Source: Lujinxingiaceae bacterium (GTDB taxonomy: Bacteria; Myxococcota_A; Bradymonadia; Bradymonadales; Bradymonadaceae). Taken from it: a DNA stretch of 48,460 nt. Each line of letters starts with the position of its first letter. Position 1 is the stretch's first letter. Below are positions 8,020-15,941 of the stretch, one piece after another. The notes below the pieces were generated by a model that was not told the DNA's origin, ran no database searches, and was given only the letters and a program-made list of their open reading frames with translations. Position numbers and translations under genes: made by a program. The stretch covers positions 1 to 48,460 of the forward strand of contig JACCWM010000208.1 in assembly GCA_013697635.1 (NCBI GenBank), given 5' to 3'.

Positions 8020-9843
8020 ATGGTTCAAACACCACTAGCCCAAACCGCCGCTCACGACAGCGCCGTCGAGACGGAACTGCCCAAGGCACTTCTGTCCGGG
8101 CGCTACCGCGTCGAGAAGTGTTTGGGCGAGGGCGGTATGGGCGTGGTTTACCGGGCCGAGCATGTCTTGATGAAGAAGACTGTCGCGGTCAAGGTGCTTC
8201 ACCCGGAGATGACCCAAAACGAGGAGGTCGTCGCGCGCTTTCAGCGCGAAGCGCAGGCCGCGGCCAATATCAATCATCCGAACGTCTGTGCGGCGACCGA
8301 TTTCGGTCAAACCGAAGACGGCGCATTCTTTTTGGTGATCGAGTACCTCGAAGGCGATACGCTGCACACCACGCTTTCGACCTACCACAAGCTCACGCCG
8401 CTGCGCTCGATTCACATCGCCCAGCAGATCTGTTCGGCGCTCGACCAAGCACACGAACAGGGGATCGTGCACCGCGATCTCAAGCCGGAGAACATCATGC
8501 TCGTCGAGCGTGACGACGACCCGGACTTCGTCAAGATCATGGATTTTGGCATCGCCCGCGTGAGCATGGAGAAAAGCGATGGCTACAAGACGCCGGCCCG
8601 GCTGACCAAGGCCGGTATGGTTTATGGCACGCCGCACTACATGTCGCCTGAGCAGGTCGTCGGCGGCGAGATCGACGCGCGCGCCGATCTCTACTCGGTG
8701 GGCGTGGTGCTCTTTGAGATGCTCACCGGCCGGCTACCCTTCGAATCGGACAACCTCGTCCAACTGATGGGCATGCACGTCACCAAGGCGCCGCCGCGTC
8801 CAAGCGAGGTGGTCACGGGCGTCACCATCCCCAAGGCGCTCGACGCGCTGGTGGTCAAACTGTTGGCCAAGTCACCGGAGCAGCGCCACCAGAGCGCCGA
8901 GCAGGTGCGAAACGAGCTGCTGGTCATCGGCGAGTTGCTCGAGCACAGCGCGCCCAACGCCTCGCCCGGCCAGACGCTGGTAGCTGCCATCGCGCCGGTG
9001 GCGCGCCAGGCTTCGAGCTTTGGGACTCCGTGGGTTCAATGGTTCAAAGCGCTCAATTTCGCCACCAAGGCGGCGCTTGGCGGAGCCTTGGCCGCCGGTG
9101 CCTTTGTCTTGGGGCTATCCTTTGTTCTCTCGGCGGTCGCTCCCTCACCCAAAGCCCAGACGGCCGCCGTGGTGCGCGCCGCGCAGACGCTGAGCGCCGA
9201 GCGCGAAAGCTTCGTCGAAGAGCTCGGCCTGGAGCAGGCGCTGGCCGAGGCCGCAAACGGTGATTTCGCCAAGCTGCAGGCCTTCGAAGAGCAGCGCCCC
9301 GCCAACGCCCACATCCTCTATCTGCTGGGAATCGTCCATGCCAACGCCAACCTATGGAGCGAGGCGCTCGATCACTACGATCGAGCGATCGGCCTGGATA
9401 AGCGCTATGTGCATGAGCCGCGAGTGCTCGATGATGTATTTATGCGCTTCGAATCGCGTACGGTGGCCGACGCCACGCCGGCCGAAGCCTTTCTCGTCAA
9501 ACATCGCAACCACACTGCGACCTTGCGCCTCGAGAAGCTGGCACAAACCGGGCCGACCCATCCCGTTCGCCGACGCGCCTTCGATACGCTGCACAAGAGT
9601 GGAGAGTTTGCAAAACGAGATGCCTGGAGCCGCGCGGCCATGGAGCTGCGTGCCGCCTCCGGTTGTACCGAGCACAAAGAGAAGATCGCGCAGCTCGTCA
9701 GTATCGGCGACAAGCGAAGCTTACCGGCGCTTCGCGCCGTCGAGGCTTTGCCCAGATCAGGATGCGGCTTTCTCAAGCGTCAGGATTGTCATGCATGTTT
9801 TCGCGAAGACATCAAAGCCGCCATCGAAAAGATCGATCGTTAG
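8020..9843 (+). CDS. PknB-type Ser/Thr protein kinase with transmembrane helix and TPR-like region
   Basis: This 607-residue receptor-like kinase has a cytoplasmic N-terminal catalytic domain and all key residues: glycine loop GEGGMGVVY, VAVK (K58), HRDLKPEN (151-158), DFG (D175), GTPHYMSPEQ and DLYSVGVVLFEMLTG. One transmembrane helix spans about 351-374. The outer segment of about 230 residues includes a TPR-like element (ILYLLGIVHANANLWSEALD) and a Cys-containing end (CGFLKRQDCHACF). It should autophosphorylate and phosphorylate cytoplasmic targets in response to an extracytoplasmic cue. The ATG at 8020 is supported by AGGAG at 8006-8010. An upstream frame extension to 7957 would overlap the preceding gene and has no ribosome-binding site. 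The pseudokinase at 1543 has the same architecture without catalytic residues. Confidence 0.92.
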   Translation: MVQTPLAQTAAHDSAVETELPKALLSGRYRVEKCLGEGGMGVVYRAEHVLMKKTVAVKVLHPEMTQNEEVVARFQREAQAAANINHPNVCAATDFGQTEDGAFFLVIEYLEGDTLHTTLSTYHKLTPLRSIHIAQQICSALDQAHEQGIVHRDLKPENIMLVERDDDPDFVKIMDFGIARVSMEKSDGYKTPARLTKAGMVYGTPHYMSPEQVVGGEIDARADLYSVGVVLFEMLTGRLPFESDNLVQLMGMHVTKAPPRPSEVVTGVTIPKALDALVVKLLAKSPEQRHQSAEQVRNELLVIGELLEHSAPNASPGQTLVAAIAPVARQASSFGTPWVQWFKALNFATKAALGGALAAGAFVLGLSFVLSAVAPSPKAQTAAVVRAAQTLSAERESFVEELGLEQALAEAANGDFAKLQAFEEQRPANAHILYLLGIVHANANLWSEALDHYDRAIGLDKRYVHEPRVLDDVFMRFESRTVADATPAEAFLVKHRNHTATLRLEKLAQTGPTHPVRRRAFDTLHKSGEFAKRDAWSRAAMELRAASGCTEHKEKIAQLVSIGDKRSLPALRAVEALPRSGCGFLKRQDCHACFREDIKAAIEKIDR

Positions 9844-9845
9844 AG

Positions 9846-9862
9846 CAGACTGAGTTAGTCTG
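9846..9862 (+). terminator. Small hairpin just after kinase stop codon
   Basis: A perfect 6-bp stem (CAGACT, loop GAGTT, AGTCTG) starts 3 nt after the TAG stop of the kinase gene. No T-run follows, so it may be an mRNA-stabilising or weak rho-assisted element rather than a true intrinsic terminator. Confidence 0.3.
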
Positions 9863-9921
9863 ATGCGACGGGTTTCACACACCGACCTTGTTCATCACTT
9901 GGCCACCCAAAGGCAGGTAGC

Positions 9922-12900
9922 ATGTTGCAACGTTCAATAGTTCGCGGGCTTGGGCTGATTGGCCTGATCGGTGCCGTGGGATGTAATCTCTATCACGATC
10001 TCGACGAGCGCATCCCAGCGCTCGACGTCGTGGCGAATCTGACGGCCGTGCCCGCTGCGCTGACCAACGAGCACAACACGTCGTTTTCGTTTGGCTGCAA
10101 CCAGCAGGACTGCACATTCGCCTGCAGTTTGGACGGCGAGACACCGCACGCGTGCACCTCGCCAATCCGCTACAACAATCTTGCCGATGGCGAGCGCCTC
10201 TTCGAGGTTCGCGCTCGCGCAGGTGGCACGACCAGCCAACCGGCAAGCCACGCATGGACCATCGATACGGTGGCACCGACAACGACGCTCGACGAGACAC
10301 CCAAGCTACGCTCGCGCAGCGCACAGGCGCGCTTTGGCTTTGGCTGCGATGAGGCGAGCTGCACCTTTCGCTGCAGACTCGATGACACCAACGAGCGTGA
10401 CTGCCAGTCCCCTCAGGTCCACGAGGGCCTGGCCGATGGCGATCACAGCTTTTCGGTGCGTGCACGCGATGGCGCGGGCAACGAGGGTCTACCCGTCAGT
10501 TTTGCATGGAACGTGGATACGAGCGTCCTTGCTCCCCCGCAGGTGACGATCACCGATGCGCCGGATTCGCTGTCCTCGCAAACGAGCGCGAGCTTCTCGT
10601 TTGCCTGTGATCTGGACGACTGCACCTTCTTCTGTGTTCTCGACAGTCAGCCTGAAGAGCCCTGCACGAGCGCGAAAAACTTCACCGATTTGTCCCAAGG
10701 CGAGCACACCTTCGAGGTGACCGCCTTCAATCTCGGTGGTGCAGCTGGCGAGTCCGCCAGCTACACGTGGTGGGTCGACTCGATCCCACCAGAGATTGTA
10801 CTGCTCCAATCACCGGCTTCGGTCTCCTATGAATCCGACGCGACGTTCGTGATCGAATGCAGCGAAGAGCCCTGCGAGCTCGATTGCGCGCTCAACGGGG
10901 TCTGGGAGCCTTGCGAGGCTGTGGTCGAGTACACCGATCTGGTGCTGGGAGACCACCGCTTGGACGTTCGCGCCACGGACATCGTCGGCAACTTCACCGA
11001 AATCGCATTTAATTGGCAGATCACGCGCTTGCCCATGACGACGATCACGGCCGCACCGGCCACTCTGAGCCGCCAAACGAGTGCAAACTTCTCATTTGGA
11101 TGCGACCTGGGCCCATGCACCTTCGTTTGCACGCTCGACGGCCAGCCCGAGCAGCCCTGCTCGAGCCCTTGGGCTCTGTCCAATCTTAGCCAGGGCGGGC
11201 ATATTTTCAGCGTCGGCACGCTCAACGTTCACGGCGCCGCCGGTGAGGCGGTCAGTCATGTTTGGCATGTCGATTCGATCGCCCCGGTGGTCATGTTTTC
11301 TCAGACACCGACTGCCTTTACGGCATTGAGCAACGCGAGCTTTGCCTTTTCATGCAACGAGAGTAACTGCACCTTCGAGTGTGCCCTGGACGGCGCTGCG
11401 TTTTCGAGCTGTACGTCTCCGAGAGCCTTTTCCAATCTCACGGTTGGCCTGCACAACTTTGCCGTGCGCGCCAGCGACCCTGCAGGCAATCTTGGTGCAG
11501 TGACACAGTTCGATTGGGAGATCGTCGCCTCGCCCGTCGCCATTTTGACGGCCCATCCCGAGGCAGCCACCAACGTGCTGGAGGCGAGCTTTGCGTTTGA
11601 ATGCAGCCAGTCCAATTGCACCTATGAGTGCTCTCTGGACGGCGCAGCCTTTTCGCTCTGTAACTCACCCGTATTTTTTGAAGAGCTCGTCGATGGCACC
11701 TACCTCTTTGTCGTTCGAGCGACCAACCAGAGCGCGGTGCTCGGACCTCAGACCAGCTTTTCATGGACGATCGATACGACCTTGCCCATCACCAGCTTCA
11801 CTCTGGCGCCAGCGGTCACGACCACGACGACCCGAGCGGAGTTTGATTTTAAATGCGACAAGGCGGCCTGCCAGTTTGAATGCGCGCTCGATGGCGCGGC
11901 CTTTGCGCCCTGCAGCTCACCGACGACTCTGGCGCGCCAGAGCCTTGGCGCGCACAGCTTCCAGGTCCGGGCAACCGACTCGATCGGAAACCTCGGGCTG
12001 CCCGCCCTGCATGAGTGGAACATCGTGGCCACGACCTGGCTGAGCGCGTCATCGAGCACGAACAATTCGTGCGCCGTGCAATCGAACAACAGCATCTGGT
12101 GCTGGGGACGCAACAACAGCGGACAACTCGCGCGCGCCAGCACACTAAACGCCACGACCCCCTTCGAACTCGGTGCGTCCCAGAGCTGGGCGTCGATCGG
12201 CTCGGGCACGGGCCACACGTGTGCGGTTCGCTCAGCCGGAAGCGCCTGGTGCGTGGGTCAAAACGCCGACGGCCAACTCGGCAACAACGGCACGGGCCAG
12301 AGCACGAGCTTTGTTCAAGTCGACGCCTACAGCGACTGGCGCACGATCGCTGCTGGCGATGGACACACCTGCGCGCGTCGCGCCAACGGCACCGTATGGT
12401 GTTGGGGCAGAAATTCCAGCGGACAGCTCGGCGAGGGGACCAATTCCGGCACGAGGCGATCGCCTCGACAGGTCGGCACGGCCAGCGACTGGAGTCAGGT
12501 CGAGGCCGGCCTCAACCACAACTGTGGCCTGCGAGCCGGCGGCCAGCTCTGGTGCTGGGGCCAGAACAACCGTGGCCAGCTGGGCACGGGCAGCATCTCG
12601 ACGAACCACAATACGGCGCAGCGCGTGGGCACGGCCAGCGACTGGGCCCAGGTCTCGGCCGGCCATGAGCATAGCTGCGGCGTTCGCCAAAATGGCACGC
12701 TGTGGTGCTGGGGTTTTGGCTCACCGACGCCGACCCAGCAGGGCGTTTTGACCACCTGGCGCTCCGCGGCAGCAGGCCGTCTGCACACCTGCGCGATTCA
12801 AACCGACGATTCCGCCTGGTGCTGGGGACAAAACGCCTCGGGTCAGCTCGGAGACGCCACGACCACCACGGCGGCCGTGCCGGTGGCCGTCCTTGGCGAC

Positions 12901-13053
12901 GCCTCTTGGAGCGCGGTGTTCGCCGGTGCCGACCACACCTGTGCCACACGCACCGACGATACTCTGTGGTGTTGGGGCAGCAACGTCTATGGCCAGCTTG
13001 GCGACGAGAGCACCCAACAACGCCTCGTGCCCACGGCTGTCCTCTCGCAGTGA
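9922..13053 (+). CDS. Lipoprotein with eight Cys-rich Ig-like repeats and a seven-repeat RCC1 propeller
   Basis: This 1043-residue protein has a clear lipoprotein signal (AVGC, Cys21). Residues of about 45-700 hold eight repeats of about 80 residues. Each contains a four-Cys core of the form C-x4-C-x3-C-x(7-9)-C, seen in CNQQDCTFACSLDG, CDEASCTFRCRLDD and so on, then a G-x-H-x-F-x-V-R-A strand and usually a W-x-(I/V)-D-(T/S) end; such modules are common in myxobacterial surface proteins. From about residue 705 there are seven RCC1-type repeats, each with a central (H/N)-x-C-(A/G) and WCWG followed by GQLG. Seven repeats fit one closed seven-bladed propeller, probably a binding module on the outer surface. 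ATG 9922 follows an AGG-containing site. The next gene starts 106 bp downstream with its own candidate promoter. Confidence 0.85.
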   Translation: MLQRSIVRGLGLIGLIGAVGCNLYHDLDERIPALDVVANLTAVPAALTNEHNTSFSFGCNQQDCTFACSLDGETPHACTSPIRYNNLADGERLFEVRARAGGTTSQPASHAWTIDTVAPTTTLDETPKLRSRSAQARFGFGCDEASCTFRCRLDDTNERDCQSPQVHEGLADGDHSFSVRARDGAGNEGLPVSFAWNVDTSVLAPPQVTITDAPDSLSSQTSASFSFACDLDDCTFFCVLDSQPEEPCTSAKNFTDLSQGEHTFEVTAFNLGGAAGESASYTWWVDSIPPEIVLLQSPASVSYESDATFVIECSEEPCELDCALNGVWEPCEAVVEYTDLVLGDHRLDVRATDIVGNFTEIAFNWQITRLPMTTITAAPATLSRQTSANFSFGCDLGPCTFVCTLDGQPEQPCSSPWALSNLSQGGHIFSVGTLNVHGAAGEAVSHVWHVDSIAPVVMFSQTPTAFTALSNASFAFSCNESNCTFECALDGAAFSSCTSPRAFSNLTVGLHNFAVRASDPAGNLGAVTQFDWEIVASPVAILTAHPEAATNVLEASFAFECSQSNCTYECSLDGAAFSLCNSPVFFEELVDGTYLFVVRATNQSAVLGPQTSFSWTIDTTLPITSFTLAPAVTTTTTRAEFDFKCDKAACQFECALDGAAFAPCSSPTTLARQSLGAHSFQVRATDSIGNLGLPALHEWNIVATTWLSASSSTNNSCAVQSNNSIWCWGRNNSGQLARASTLNATTPFELGASQSWASIGSGTGHTCAVRSAGSAWCVGQNADGQLGNNGTGQSTSFVQVDAYSDWRTIAAGDGHTCARRANGTVWCWGRNSSGQLGEGTNSGTRRSPRQVGTASDWSQVEAGLNHNCGLRAGGQLWCWGQNNRGQLGTGSISTNHNTAQRVGTASDWAQVSAGHEHSCGVRQNGTLWCWGFGSPTPTQQGVLTTWRSAAAGRLHTCAIQTDDSAWCWGQNASGQLGDATTTTAAVPVAVLGDASWSAVFAGADHTCATRTDDTLWCWGSNVYGQLGDESTQQRLVPTAVLSQ

Positions 13054-13090
13054 TTTGAGGCGAAGCCGCACAATCTTTGTGACGCCGTGT

Positions 13091-13119
13091 TTGCTGAAAA
13101 GATCGCTTCCCGCTAGTAT
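13091..13119 (+). promoter_or_regulatory. Candidate sigma70-type promoter for the 13160 lipoprotein gene
   Basis: TTGCTG at 13091-13096 is separated by 17 bp from TAGTAT at 13114-13119. The predicted start lies about 35 bp before the ATG at 13160, which is preceded by GGAGAG. The -35 box matches the consensus at only three positions, so this is tentative. Confidence 0.35.
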
Positions 13120-13159
13120 GTCGCCAATTGGTACGGCAACTTATCCGGAGAGTGATTGC

Positions 13160-15937
13160 ATGTCTCAGCGCCCTTTTTTTATCCCCATTTTGGTCGCCCA
13201 AACGACGCGTCTTGCGCTCGTTTTGGCCGCGCTCGGACTTGCTTGCGGCTCGATGGGCTGTGGGACCGACGAGTCGAACTCCAAGTCGCGCTGGTCAACC
13301 GAAGAGCCGGACACCGGTGAGGACAGCTCCTCGAAAGACACCGACGATGGCGCAGACGTCGGTGAGCCGGACGCGAGCGAGGTCGAGCCTGGCGACGTTC
13401 AGTTGCCTTCTGCACCGACACGCGTCGAGACGGTCATCACCTCGGCCAACCCGGTAGCTGCGGGCGGACAGGTCACCGTGGAATGTCAGCTCTTCGACGC
13501 CGACGATCAGCGTGTCTACCCCGAGGCGGCACCGGCACAGCTCGTGTACACATCGCCGACCACGTCGTTTTTGCGCTCTGCCAACGGTCAGATCCAGGCG
13601 ATCCGCGCCGGTGTGGCGAGCCTGAGCTGCGCGATCGAATCGCTTGGCCTGGTCGATCTGGAGCCGGCGCGCCTGACGATCGTCGCCGGCGAAGCCCACA
13701 CGGTAACCACCGTGCTCGATCGTCACGTGATCAGTGCCGGCGAGACGACCTCAGCCTTTTGTGTGGTCTTCGACGCCTATGACAACGTGGTCAGCGATGC
13801 TGAGCCGACGTTGATCTCAGACGTCTCCGGCAGCGGGATCAATATCGAAGGACTCGACGTCACGATCACCCGCGCTGGATTCTACACCCTCTCGTGCACG
13901 GTGCCGGGCGCTGCCTTTCTCGATGGCGATTTGCTCGAGGTCAATCCGACGCTGCCAGCGCACCTGGTGATCTCACGCGTTCCCGATCAGAACGTCTACG
14001 CCGTGGGCCAGGTCATCTCGATCGCCTCGCTGGTAACGGACCGCTATGACAACACGATAACCAATGCCCGCGTCGGGGTAACCAGCGATCCGGTGGGTGA
14101 AGAATTTGGCTCGGCGCGCTTTCGCTACCATCAGGAGGGTACCTACGTACTGACCGCCCTGGTCGAAGGCCCCACCGAGGGCGATGTCGAGCTTCGTGCC
14201 CAGACCACCGTGATCATCAACAGCTTTGGTCCGGCCATCCAATGCGACTACCCGGCCGACGGCCAGATGATCCACGCCGCACCAGGCAGCTCGATCACCT
14301 TGACCGGGCGCGCCTCGGACACCCACGGCATCAGTAAACTGACGGTCAACCAGGATCTGGTCGCGATCGGCGCCGGCGGAAGCTTCTCGACCAGTCACAC
14401 GGTGCGCTACGGAATCAACTTCGTCGACATCGCCGCCGAGGATCAATTCGGCGCGCAAAACGTTCGCACCTGCGCCTTTTTGGCCTCGAACACCTGGACG
14501 CCCGAGGCGGGATTTTTCAACGATGACGTGACCCTTCGCCTGGGCCAGACGGCCATTGACGACGTCAATCGTGCCGGACCGGTCAACAGCCTCGCGGACA
14601 TCTTGCACGTCGTTTTGAGCAGCGCGGGGCTGCGCAACTCCTTGCACCAGTCGTTGCTTGCGGCCAACCCGCTCAAGCCGATGAGCTGCGATGCAACGCT
14701 TATCTGGTGCTTGCACTGGTCACGAGTCGACTACCTCAATTCGACGCTGACCGGCCCGCACTCGGTGGGCATGACGCTTGTCGCCGACGGCCTGCGTATG
14801 GTCACGACGGTGCGAAACTTCTCGATGAACGTCAAGATCACGGGCACGACGAACACGACCGGCTGGGTGCATATCGAATACGTCACGGTCGATTTGACCT
14901 CGAATCTGCGTTTGCAAAGTGGCAAACCTCAGGTCAGCCTGCGCCAGATCAACAGCGTGCAGGTAGGCGCCGTCAACATGGACTTCCCGGGCTTTAGCGG
15001 TGTTATCATCGACATGTTGGGCTTCTTCTTTCAGAATACGCTGCGCGACATGGTGCGCGATCTCGTGCGTGACTACATCCAGTCGAGCTTCAATCAGGTG
15101 CTCGACGGCCTGGTCTCCGGTCTCGACGTCAACTCTCTGGGCGGCGATCTGGCCGTGCCAAGACTCGATGGCGAAGGTGTGGTCAACCTGAACTTCGGCA
15201 TCCGCTTTAGCTCGTTGCTCGTCTCATCGGCGCGCGCGCTCTTTGGCATCGGCACGGAGATGACCGCTGCGGCAGCCCATGCGATCCCGTCTCGCGGTGT
15301 GCCCTACCCTGCTGGCACGGTGCTCCTCGATCCGACGACCAACCAGAACGCGGCCGTCGCCGTTCATGTGGGCGTGCTCAATCAGACGCTTCACGCCTTG
15401 TGGCGCGGCGGCTTCTTTCACGCTCGCGTCGGCAGCGCGCTCTTTGGCGACTCGATGCCCGAGGGCGCCTATGCAACGTTGGAGACGCGCTTGCCTCCGG
15501 TCGCCGTGCTCTCGGCGGGCGGCAAGTTGACCTTGATGCTTGGCGCGGTGCGCGTCTCACTCGTTTACCCGGGCCTGTTCGACGAACCTGTGGTCGTACA
15601 TCTTGGCGCCACGGCACGCTCTTTGGTGAGCCTGCAAGGCAACGAGCTCAGCTTCTCGGGCATCCAGATCGACGAGTTCTATTTCTCGCCCGAATCGATC
15701 GCGCTCAACGAGCAGAGCCGCGATGTGCTGGACAATTTCTTGCGCAACCTGGTTCAGGGGCTCGTCGATGCCTCGCTCAACAACGCGCTTCCATCCTTGC
15801 CGATCCCGAGTTTCGTTTTGCCTGCTTCGATGTCGGTCTATGGACTTCCGGCCGGTCGCGAACTGGGCTTGACCAACCCGAACATGTCGAGCTCCGCCCT
15901 TCACATCATCCTTCAAGGCGCCTTCGGCTTGCGGTGA
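13160..15937 (+). CDS. Large lipoprotein, paralogue of the next gene; function unknown
   Basis: This 925-residue protein has a signal peptide ending at LGLACGSMGC (Cys29 or Cys34) and an acidic Asp/Glu/Ser linker (35-75). Residues of about 80-440 look like several Ig/cadherin-like sandwiches with Cys pairs. The C-terminal half (about 450-925) has long amphipathic strands and helices, including a hydrophobic segment IIDMLGFFFQNTLRDMVRDL and a final NALPSLPIPSFVLP. Its order of elements matches the downstream protein: LHALWRGGFFHARV against FHTLWNGGLLELDV, and TRLPPVAVLS against SKLPPVIAPP. The pattern is faintly like lipid-binding TULIP/BPI-type folds, but this is a guess. GGAGAG before the ATG at 13160 supports the start. 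The stop is 4 nt from the next ATG, so the two are very probably one operon and perhaps one complex. Confidence 0.75.
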   Translation: MSQRPFFIPILVAQTTRLALVLAALGLACGSMGCGTDESNSKSRWSTEEPDTGEDSSSKDTDDGADVGEPDASEVEPGDVQLPSAPTRVETVITSANPVAAGGQVTVECQLFDADDQRVYPEAAPAQLVYTSPTTSFLRSANGQIQAIRAGVASLSCAIESLGLVDLEPARLTIVAGEAHTVTTVLDRHVISAGETTSAFCVVFDAYDNVVSDAEPTLISDVSGSGINIEGLDVTITRAGFYTLSCTVPGAAFLDGDLLEVNPTLPAHLVISRVPDQNVYAVGQVISIASLVTDRYDNTITNARVGVTSDPVGEEFGSARFRYHQEGTYVLTALVEGPTEGDVELRAQTTVIINSFGPAIQCDYPADGQMIHAAPGSSITLTGRASDTHGISKLTVNQDLVAIGAGGSFSTSHTVRYGINFVDIAAEDQFGAQNVRTCAFLASNTWTPEAGFFNDDVTLRLGQTAIDDVNRAGPVNSLADILHVVLSSAGLRNSLHQSLLAANPLKPMSCDATLIWCLHWSRVDYLNSTLTGPHSVGMTLVADGLRMVTTVRNFSMNVKITGTTNTTGWVHIEYVTVDLTSNLRLQSGKPQVSLRQINSVQVGAVNMDFPGFSGVIIDMLGFFFQNTLRDMVRDLVRDYIQSSFNQVLDGLVSGLDVNSLGGDLAVPRLDGEGVVNLNFGIRFSSLLVSSARALFGIGTEMTAAAAHAIPSRGVPYPAGTVLLDPTTNQNAAVAVHVGVLNQTLHALWRGGFFHARVGSALFGDSMPEGAYATLETRLPPVAVLSAGGKLTLMLGAVRVSLVYPGLFDEPVVVHLGATARSLVSLQGNELSFSGIQIDEFYFSPESIALNEQSRDVLDNFLRNLVQGLVDASLNNALPSLPIPSFVLPASMSVYGLPAGRELGLTNPNMSSSALHIILQGAFGLR

Positions 15938-15941
15938 AATC

